From an uncultured Bacteroidota bacterium (GTDB taxonomy: Bacteria > Bacteroidota > Bacteroidia > Chitinophagales > Chitinophagaceae): a stretch of 6,996 bases of DNA. Positions 1 to 6,100 of the stretch are shown in pieces (position 1 is the first letter of the stretch; the number at the start of each line of letters is the position of its first letter). The notes below the pieces were generated by a model. That model worked only from the letters and a program-made list of their open reading frames with translations, searched no databases and had not been told where the DNA came from. Position numbers and translations under genes: made by a program. The DNA lies in NCBI GenBank assembly GCA_946479055.1, contig CAMLEX010000261.1, positions 1 through 6,996 on the forward strand, in the 5' to 3' direction.

Positions 1-606
1 AAAACATTTGACCTGGCAGGATACGATGCTATTTTATCCGTATCGCCCTATTATAGCAAACCCAACCAGGAAGGCCTGTTTCAATATTATAAAACTTTAA
101 GCGATAATGCTCCGCTTCCCATAATGATGTATAATGTACCGGGTCGTACCGGGCAAAACATTACGGCTGAAACACAACTACGCATTGCCCGTGAATGTAA
201 AAATGTATTTGCGACCAAAGAAGCCAGCGGCAATTTTGATCAGATCATGCAGATCATTAAATATAAACCCGCAGAGTTTATGGTCATCAGCGGGGATGAT
301 GGAATCACTCTTCCTATGATCGCATTGGGAGCAGAAGGTGTTACTTCTGTTGTAGCTAATGCGTATCCTAGAGGGTTTTCTGATATGGTTCGTCTTTGCC
401 TCGATCGAAAGTTTGCAGAAGCAAGAGAGCTGCATTATCGTTATACCGATATTATCAATTCTATGTTCGCCGAAGGCAGCCCCAGTGGCGTTAAAGCTTA
501 TCTTTCTGAAATGGGTCTTTGCCAGAATACGTTCCGCCAGCCTGTATGGCCGGTAAGTACGGTGCATCATGCAAAGATTAAGGAATTGATGAAAGGAGTA
601 GAGTAA
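1..606 (+). CDS. dapA: 4-hydroxy-tetrahydrodipicolinate synthase, C-terminal part (5' truncated by window edge)
   Basis: Cytoplasmic class I aldolase-type enzyme that condenses pyruvate with aspartate semialdehyde, the first committed step of the diaminopimelate/lysine branch. The frame is open from base 1, giving 201 visible residues. The E. coli enzyme has about 292, so roughly 90 N-terminal residues, including the active-site Thr pair, lie outside the window. Visible landmarks are SPYYSKPNQEG (visible residues 15-25, with the Tyr pair equivalent to E. coli Y106/Y107), YNVPGRTG (44-51, with the catalytic Tyr equivalent to Y133 and the Arg equivalent to R138) and TKEASGN (72-78, whose Lys is the Schiff-base lysine equivalent to K161). 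VISGDDGITLPMIALGAEGV and SVVANAYP follow as in the family. The YNVPGRTG and KEASGN forms fit DapA better than the related N-acetylneuraminate lyases. No frame damage is visible and the gene ends in TAA. It is separated from the next gene by 525 bases, so it is probably not co-transcribed with the uptake locus. Confidence 0.95.
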   Translation, partial: KTFDLAGYDAILSVSPYYSKPNQEGLFQYYKTLSDNAPLPIMMYNVPGRTGQNITAETQLRIARECKNVFATKEASGNFDQIMQIIKYKPAEFMVISGDDGITLPMIALGAEGVTSVVANAYPRGFSDMVRLCLDRKFAEARELHYRYTDIINSMFAEGSPSGVKAYLSEMGLCQNTFRQPVWPVSTVHHAKIKELMKGVE

Positions 607-685
607 ATGTTGAGAGCCATAAAGAATGGTTGAAGTATTCTATTAAGAAGCTCACTATAATCCTGCTGCTTTTTTCAAAATACTT

Positions 686-715
686 TTATCAGCCTTATTC
701 TTAGTGTGCTGATAA
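686..715. repeat. Inverted repeat, 8-bp arms, 80 bases after dapA
   Basis: TTATCAGC (686-693) and GCTGATAA (708-715) are perfect reverse complements separated by 14 bases. No T-tract follows, so on the + strand it is not a canonical intrinsic terminator. It may be a 3'-end stabilising hairpin of the dapA mRNA or a protein-binding dyad; the sequence alone does not decide. Confidence 0.4.
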
Positions 716-756
716 TCATTAACAGGTATAAACTCATGTTATTTTTAATGAGTACG

Positions 757-783
757 CATGCAGCTTTGCATGTTTTCATTTTG
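757..783 (+). terminator. Possible intrinsic terminator for dapA
   Basis: CATGCA (757-762), loop GCTT and TGCATG (767-772) form a perfect 6-bp stem with a four-base loop, followed directly by the T-rich run TTTTCATTTTG (773-783). The shape fits a Rho-independent terminator, although the stem is short and only half G+C. It lies about 150 bases after the dapA stop codon, far for a dedicated terminator. Confidence 0.4.
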
Positions 784-790
784 TCATCAA

Positions 791-814
791 TTGTACAAAA
801 TACTAAGCGTACAA
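791..814. repeat. Inverted repeat TTGTAC-N12-GTACAA
   Basis: Two perfect 6-bp half-sites at 791-796 and 809-814 with a 12-base spacer. The left half-site is also part of the self-complementary TTGTACAA (791-798). The arrangement resembles a dimeric operator, but no gene starts just downstream, so its role is unknown. Confidence 0.25.
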
Positions 815-830
815 TCAGGATTTGCAGATC

Positions 831-861
831 ATTCCCCTTTATGAAATAAAAGGGTTGGAAT
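831..861. repeat. Imperfect stem-loop in the dapA-sigma gap
   Basis: ATTCC (831-835) pairs with GGAAT (857-861), and the inner CCTTTA (836-841) pairs with the segment 847-853 if one A is bulged. The loop is TGAAA, and three bases (854-856) bulge on the 3' side. With two bulges, it may be coincidental in AT-rich DNA. Confidence 0.25.
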
Positions 862-872
862 GATACTTATAC

Positions 873-995
873 TTGCTGCTGATTACTATTGGTGTTATTT
901 CTAAAATAGCAATAGGGAAAAGAGAGCAGCCTTATATGCCTGTTAGTACTGGCGGAAAAAGTATCAATGCAGGCGGCATATATTATTGCGGTTGA
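873..995 (+). CDS. Doubtful small ORF or gene remnant, 40 codons
   Basis: The frame is open from 864 to the stop at 993-995. The first plausible initiation codon is TTG at 873; there is no in-frame ATG until 936. From TTG the product would have a hydrophobic start (LLLITIGVISKIAIG), then KREQPYMPVSTGGKS, and would end NAGGIYYCG. This hydrophobic-then-polar composition looks more protein-like than the surrounding DNA. An ATG at 860 preceded by AAGGG (850-854) lies in another frame that closes after 14 codons, so a frameshifted remnant of a small membrane-anchored protein is possible. I recognise no family. It could equally be a chance ORF. Confidence 0.18.
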   Translation: MLLITIGVISKIAIGKREQPYMPVSTGGKSINAGGIYYCG

Positions 996-1015
996 TAGAT
1001 TATCTTAGTCATGGC

Positions 1016-1044
1016 TTTCTTGTTATAAATTGTATTTATAATTG
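1016..1044 (+). promoter_or_regulatory. Possible Bacteroidota-type promoter of the sigma factor gene
   Basis: TATAATTG (1037-1044) differs at one position from the Bacteroidota -7 consensus TAnnTTTG. Seventeen bases upstream lies TTTC (1016-1019), one mismatch from the -33 TTTG element. It would start transcription roughly 80 bases before the sigma factor start codon. A perfect 7-bp inverted repeat, TTATAAA-TTGTA-TTTATAA (1023-1041), overlaps the -7 element and could be an operator. Both matches are short and AT-rich, so this is tentative. Confidence 0.28.
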
Positions 1045-1131
1045 AAACTGAAATAGGATATAACGCTCGCTGGAGAGAATTATTAACAGTTACTTTTCGC
1101 TTTTTTTATCTAACTGCCGATTGCTTATCGT

Positions 1132-1758
1132 ATGCATAACGATGAAACTTTGTGGAAAGGATTAATGAAAGGAGACAAGGAAATGTTCCTTGCTTTATAC
1201 AGAAAGTACTACCATAGTCTTTTGTTTATTGGGCTAAAAGAGATAAAAGATGCCGGCCTTGTTAAAGATGCAATTCAACAACAGTTTTTGTATTTATGGG
1301 AGAAAAGAGAAACTATACAGGAAGCAAAAAATGTTAGATCTTATCTTATAACTTCTTTTTTACGAAAGCTTACTTCCGATTGGAAAAAACTAGAAAAAAC
1401 AGGGAACTTACAAGTTGCCTGGAGCCATCATTCAGGGGAACCACTGCCTACACCGGAAGAGTGTTTGATTGCCAAAGATGACCACAAACAATGGTATAAG
1501 ATCTTAACCTACCATATTAATGCTCTTCCTGCCCGCCAAAAAGAACTGATTGTTCTTAAATTTTATGAGGGGTTTACTTATGAGGAAATCGTACAAAAAA
1601 CAGGCTTAACACATCGTTCTGTCTACAATAAAATATATGAGGCGTTAAAGAAACTGAAGCTGGAACTGGAAAAAGAACATGCTTCCTATGGTACGGCTCT
1701 TTCTGTAATGCTGCCTCTTCTTCTGGCCTCTTCCTCCATTATTTCCATCCACCAATAA
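1132..1758 (+). CDS. ECF RNA polymerase sigma factor, FecI-like (cell-surface signalling)
   Basis: A 208-residue extracytoplasmic-function sigma factor that would direct RNA polymerase to the transporter genes downstream when released or activated by its FecR partner. Region 2 spans about residues 15-85: helix EMFLALYRKYYHSLLF, then DAIQQQFLYLWEKRE, the core-binding part, and VRSYLITSFLRKL. Region 4 spans about 127-178: INALPARQKELIVLKFYEG, then the helix-turn-helix FTYEEIVQKTGLTHRSVYNK that contacts the -35-like element. After region 4 comes an odd hydrophobic tail (about residues 186-206, YGTALSVMLPLLLASSSIIS) that could bind membrane or a partner. ATG at 1132 is chosen because an in-frame stop at 1111-1113 leaves no earlier ATG. 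No Shine-Dalgarno site is visible, as is common in Bacteroidota. The fecR-type gene follows after 117 bases on the same strand, the usual pairing for this family. Confidence 0.93.
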   Translation: MHNDETLWKGLMKGDKEMFLALYRKYYHSLLFIGLKEIKDAGLVKDAIQQQFLYLWEKRETIQEAKNVRSYLITSFLRKLTSDWKKLEKTGNLQVAWSHHSGEPLPTPEECLIAKDDHKQWYKILTYHINALPARQKELIVLKFYEGFTYEEIVQKTGLTHRSVYNKIYEALKKLKLELEKEHASYGTALSVMLPLLLASSSIISIHQ

Positions 1759-1875
1759 TTTCTTTTTTACATCTTTTGAAATACCATTCTGCATCCAGGT
1801 TTACAGGGATAATTTTTTTTCCTTAAAACAGGTAAAAATTCAAATCTGGACTCTCTGCTTTAATAAAGCAATAAA
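1759..1875 (+). promoter_or_regulatory. Sigma-to-FecR spacer with a 15-base palindrome just before the start codon
   Basis: The 117-base spacer contains an eight-T run (1813-1820) without a convincing stem in front of it. It also contains the palindrome TGCTTTA-A-TAAAGCA (1856-1870), which ends five bases before the ATG of the FecR-type gene. In mRNA this would put a small AT-rich hairpin at the ribosome landing site; in DNA it could be a repressor half-site pair. No Shine-Dalgarno sequence is present. Confidence 0.35.
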
Positions 1876-2991
1876 ATGGAGCTTAGAAAAATGGGCATCG
1901 AGGACTTATTGTCAGATGAATCTTTTATTAATTATTGTAAAAAAAGTTCAGCTATAGATATAGCCAGGTGGGAGTCCTGCAAAGAGGAAAGCTCTGATCA
2001 CAAAACGATGATAGAAACTGCCAGGGCCGGCTTTATTGAAATGTTTAATGCTATGGCAATAGCAGACAGGGAAGAACAGGAAACCCGTTTAAGAGACAGG
2101 CTTAACATTGTTGAACAAGCTCCCATAGTTCAAATGCAGGGATATGAAGACAAAAAAGCAAAGAAACCTTTTTCAGTACTGCTAAAGCTTACAGCAGCGG
2201 TTGTAGCATTGTTTTTTGCAGGATATTTCATAATTAACAATAAAAGCAATTCCAAAAAAGAAACCTTAAAATCATTTATATCAGCCTATGGAGAAAGAAA
2301 AAATTTTCAATTGCCAGATGGCTCCATAGTGACATTGAACGCGGGAAGTAAAATGACTATTAATGAGAGCTATGGCATTTCTACGAGAGATATTTGGCTG
2401 GAAGGAGAGGCCTTTTTTGATGTAAAGCATAATAAAGAACTGCCATTCATTGTACATACTCCGGCTATGAATATAAAAGCATTGGGTACCACATTTAACG
2501 TGAAAGCATACCCCGGTGAAAAAACAACGGAAACTTCGTTAGTCAATGGCATGGTAGAAATTACCCTCACGGAGGAAAAGAATCGTAAAGTGTTGCTTCA
2601 TCCCAATCAGAAAATAAAATGGATAGTGCCAGGCGCTGAAACATGGGTGAGGAATGAAGAGACAACGGAAAAAATGAGCAAAAAAAAGAGTTCAATTGAC
2701 AGCCCTGTACAAAATCTTACAAAAACAGATGGCGGAGATGTAAAAGAAATAGCCTGGATAGAAAATAAGCTGGTGTTCGAGGATGAAGCGTTTGCAGATA
2801 TAGCCATATTGCTTGAAAGATGGTATGGAGTTAAAATAGAATTTGCAGATAGTGTTATCCGTTCTTATCGGTTTACCGGAATATTTGAAAAAGAGGAATT
2901 AAGTACTGTGCTCAGTTTTTTAAAAGAATCCAAAAGCTTTAACTATGAAATAATACCTGGTGAGACATCGATAGTTAAGTTGTATAAGTAA
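1876..2991 (+). CDS. FecR-family anti-sigma factor / periplasmic signal transducer
   Basis: A 371-residue inner-membrane protein that links an outer-membrane transporter to the ECF sigma factor encoded just upstream. Residues 1-97 form the cytoplasmic sigma-binding part, with the family's N-terminal pattern (SFINYCKKSS...ARWESC, residues 16-35). One membrane segment lies at about 98-121 (FSVLLKLTAAVVALFFAGYF), flanked by lysines on its N-terminal side. The periplasmic FecR domain covers about 138-250: GERKNFQLPDGSIVTLNAGS (139-158), the strongly conserved LEGEAFFDV (175-183), PFIVHTP (190-196) and ALGTTFNVKAY (202-212). A charged linker rich in Lys, Glu and Thr (about 253-292) leads to a C-terminal STN-like domain (DUF4974 type, about 294-371) with LVFEDEAFADIAILLERWYG and YRFTGIFEKEELSTVLSFL, the part expected to meet the transporter's STN domain. 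The length is usual for Bacteroidota FecR proteins. ATG at 1876 starts the frame; a second ATG at 1891 is possible. Confidence 0.93.
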   Translation: MELRKMGIEDLLSDESFINYCKKSSAIDIARWESCKEESSDHKTMIETARAGFIEMFNAMAIADREEQETRLRDRLNIVEQAPIVQMQGYEDKKAKKPFSVLLKLTAAVVALFFAGYFIINNKSNSKKETLKSFISAYGERKNFQLPDGSIVTLNAGSKMTINESYGISTRDIWLEGEAFFDVKHNKELPFIVHTPAMNIKALGTTFNVKAYPGEKTTETSLVNGMVEITLTEEKNRKVLLHPNQKIKWIVPGAETWVRNEETTEKMSKKKSSIDSPVQNLTKTDGGDVKEIAWIENKLVFEDEAFADIAILLERWYGVKIEFADSVIRSYRFTGIFEKEELSTVLSFLKESKSFNYEIIPGETSIVKLYK

Positions 2992-2995
2992 AAAT

Positions 2996-3026
2996 ACAGG
3001 GGTCAATGCGCTAACATTACCCCTGT
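2996..3026 (+). promoter_or_regulatory. Strong stem-loop right after the FecR gene
   Basis: ACAGGGGT (2996-3003) pairs perfectly with ACCCCTGT (3019-3026). Inside it AATG (3005-3008) pairs with CATT (3015-3018), leaving one bulged C (3004) and a six-base loop (CGCTAA). Total stem is 12 bp. It begins five bases after the stop codon. TAGTCAAAATTTT follows rather than a clean T-run, so it is either a Rho-independent-like terminator with a poor tail or an RNA processing/stabilising hairpin that separates regulator from transporter expression. Confidence 0.6.
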
Positions 3027-3039
3027 TAGTCAAAATTTT

Positions 3040-3084
3040 GAAACAGCTGATGAATGAAAAAGCGCTGTTTCCATTTTTAATTTT
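3040..3084 (+). terminator. Second stem-loop plus T-rich tail before susC (terminator or attenuator candidate)
   Basis: GAAACAGC (3040-3047) and GCTGTTTC (3064-3071) are perfect 8-bp arms with a 16-base loop, followed by CATTTTTAATTTT (3072-3084). The stem followed by a T-rich tract is terminator-like, and it lies between the FecR and SusC genes. CTGTT (3023-3027) in the 3' arm of the previous hairpin can instead pair with AACAG (3042-3046) in the 5' arm of this one, so the two structures could be mutually exclusive. Attenuation is an inference. The wide loop lowers confidence in efficient termination. Confidence 0.45.
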
Positions 3085-3100
3085 AAACCAAAACAAAGGT

Positions 3101-6100
3101 ATGAAAAATCATGCTTTCAGGTGGAGTACTCTTACGCCACTCTTAACGAAACTGCATAGAGCCATGAAGTTAACAGCTGCTTTTATGCTTGCCGCCGTTA
3201 TGTCGGTTAGTGCAGGCGGGTTCTCCCAGGATACCAAGGTAACCCTCTATCTTAATGGGGTTAAGTTTGTCAAATTCTTCAAAGCGATTGAAAAAGAGAC
3301 GGACTATCGCTTTACTTTTAGCAACGATATTATTCCCGCAGGCCGAACGGTGACAGTCAATGTAAACGAAGCGCCTTTATCGCAGGTGCTGAATGATGTA
3401 TTTGCTTCAACCAAACTTAAATACCGGTTTGTTGATGAATCTGGTATTATTATTATCTCAGAAAAGAACGGAAATGCTATTGCCGCCAGTAGTGAGAATG
3501 AATTTAAAGTTGAACGTACCATTACCGGTAAAGTAACTAATGATAAAGGGGAGCCTCTTGTAGGGGTGACCGTGCAGGTAAAAGGCTCTTCTAAAGCTAC
3601 TACTACATCCGCGGAGGGAAATTTTTCTATTACTGTGGAAGACAATGACCAAACACTCGTGTTTTCTTATATTGATATGGAAACACAGGAAGTGAGCATT
3701 GAAGGAAAAACCACCCTGCAGATACAACTCAAATCATTAGAAAGATCACTGAATGAAGTTATTGTTGTGGGTTATTCAACACAACGTAAAAAAGACATTA
3801 CCGGCGCGGTAACCGTGGTTGATGTCGCCGGCCTCAAGTCGCAACCTGCCATTGATGCCGGATCTCAATTACAAGGAAGAGCTTCGGGTGTGACTGTTCT
3901 TCAAAACGGTGTGCCTGGTGGTGTTGCTACTGTTCGCATAAGAGGTTTAGGTTCTTTCAATAACAATAGTCCCCTGTTTGTAATTGATGGTGTTCAATCC
4001 GGAAATATTTCGGGTCTTAACCCTAACGATATAGAAAGCATGCAGGTATTAAAAGATGCTGCATCTGCTTCCATATATGGTGTCAGAGCTTCTAATGGTG
4101 TAATTATCGTTACAACGAAGAAAGGTAAGAAAAGAGGTGTAACTGTTGCTTACGATATGTATTATGGTTCCCAGCTTCCGGGTAACGGTTTGGAGTTGTT
4201 AAATGCACAGGAAGAAGCCGAATTATATTTCCTGGCTCGTAAAAACAGCGGCCAGCCTACTACAGGTTCAGTATATGGTAATGGTGCTACTCCTGTGTTA
4301 CCTGATTATATTCACTATACAGGTTACGATCGTACTAGTGGTGTTCCAATTATGGCTGGAAATCCTGGTGTTGCTGACAGTCTGTATCAGCTCGATTATG
4401 GCCGTTTGGGTGATGCTGGCTATACTCCTTATATCATTGTGCCTACCAATAAAAATGGTACTGATTGGTATGATGTGATTACCCGCAATGCGCCTATTCA
4501 AAGCCATAACTTATCGATGAGTGGTGCTAACGACAATAGTCGTTTTATGTTAAGTTTAAACTACTTTGATCAAAAAGCGATAACCCAATACCAGTTTTAC
4601 AAACGTTATACAGCCCGTTTAAATAGTGAATTTAATATTTTGAAAAATGTTCGGGTAGGTGAAAACCTGCAGGTTTTCAGCAGTGAAGGAAATACTGCGG
4701 ATAATGCACCTGATAATGATAATGCAAATAACAGGGAAAATAGTATTATAGCACAAACCTACCGCCCGATGGCAATAGTACCGGTTTACACAATCAGGGA
4801 GGGTGATTTTGCTGGCAATCTTGGAGGTCCGGGAGTAGGTACATGGGGTAACTCTAAAAACCCATTGGCTCAACTATATCGGGCTAAAGATGACCGCCGT
4901 AATATTGTCAATATTTTTGGTAATGTATACGCTGAGGTGGATATAGCTCAGCATTTTACTATAAGAAGCAGCTTTGGTGGAACTATTAATACCATCAACG
5001 CATTCAGATATCCATTTATCGAATATGAGAATAATGAAAATGTAGGAAATACTACTTATAATGAAAGTTTTGTAAGAAATAATAACTGGATATGGACGAA
5101 CCAGGTTTCATATAAAAACACTTTTGGCAAGCACAATATTGCAGCTTTGGCAGGAACAGAATCACAAGAAGGCGGTGGTCGCCAGATCATAGGAGCTTCC
5201 ACGGGTTATTACAGTTATAACTACGTTCCATTTATTAATTTGAATAATGGTACTGTACAAAATTTAAGCGAAAGCTCAATTTTTACACCCGGTACCACTG
5301 TTTCCTATTTTGCTAATGCCAATTATGCTTTTGACGGCAAATACCTGATATCTGCTACGGTAAGAAGAGATGGATCATCTAAATTCCTGGATCCCAATAA
5401 ATGGGGTACTTTCCCGGCTTTCTCTCTTGGCTGGAGAATTTCTGATGAAAGTTTCATGAAAGATATTGCCTGGGTCACTGACTTAAAACTTAGAGGCAGC
5501 TGGGGTAAGATGGGTAATGAAGCTGCACTAACCGCTTCCAATGCGTATACAACATTTGCCAGTGATCGCCAAAGTTCCTGGTATGATATTAACGGAACGC
5601 AAAATTCACCCCAGGAAGGATTCTTCTTATCATTTGTAGGTAATCCTCTCGGCAAATGGGAAACAAGTGTTACTTCTAATATAGGATTTGACGCAACTTT
5701 ATTTAACGGAACTACAGACATAGTGTTTGACTGGTATCAGAAAAAAACGGAGGATTTATTATACAATCCCGACCAGCAAGGCATAGCTGGTGGTGCGGCG
5801 GCAAGCAATCCCGCATTTTTTAATATTGGGAGTATGAAAAACACCGGGGTTGATTTATTGATTACTAACAGGACAAAAGTTAGCAGAGATCTCAGTTTGA
5901 ATACGACGCTTACCTTTACTACTTACAAAAATAAGATCACAGCAATTAATGGTGATCAGGAATACTTTGACTTTAATAGCCCGGCCAATGAAGAAAACCG
6001 TATTGGTGCACCTGCCACAAGAAATTTATTGGGTAGCCCTCTCAACACATTCTATGGTTATCAGGTAATAGGGCTTTTCCAAACTGCTGCAGAAGCAACT

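Larger units (their letters stand above)
607..1131. other. 525-base intergenic gap between dapA and the sigma factor gene, rich in inverted repeats
   Basis: No convincing gene is present on either strand. The stretch is AT-rich and carries inverted repeats at 686-715, 757-772, 791-814, 831-861 (imperfect) and 1023-1041. Two short ORFs of 37 to 40 codons can be drawn (736-849 and 873-995), but neither has a clear ribosome binding site or a recognisable family. The gap probably holds the end of the dapA transcript and the promoter of the sigma factor gene, plus possible gene debris. No tRNA or other recognisable RNA gene was seen. Confidence 0.7.

Noticed and set aside
178..570. 130-codon open frame on the - strand inside dapA
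   Set aside because: Lies antisense to strongly conserved DapA motifs, and its translation shows no family features.
736..849. 37-codon ATG-started ORF (hydrophobic first half, basic end) in the dapA-sigma gap
   Set aside because: No ribosome binding site, overlaps three inverted repeats and the terminator candidate, and has unremarkable composition for chance in AT-rich DNA.
1793..1822. T-run after ATCC...GGAT as a terminator of the sigma gene
   Set aside because: The only stem available has four base pairs, too weak for a terminator, and the sigma and FecR genes are expected to be co-expressed.
3037..3067. TTTG (3037-3040) as the -33 element of a susC promoter
   Set aside because: No TAnnTTTG-like -7 element is found at a suitable distance downstream; the bases belong to the second stem-loop.
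3304..3727. Two overlapping - strand open frames (113 and 89 codons) opposite the STN and regulatory-like domains
   Set aside because: Shadows of the transporter gene, without recognisable domains, initiation signals or gene context.
4203..4478. 91-codon + strand frame with hydrophobic translation inside susC
   Set aside because: The hydrophobic look comes from out-of-frame reading of T-rich codons of the barrel; the SusC frame is intact through it.
5323..5721. 132-codon - strand open frame opposite the SusC barrel
   Set aside because: Antisense to conserved barrel segments; no similarity to known families and no promoter or start context.
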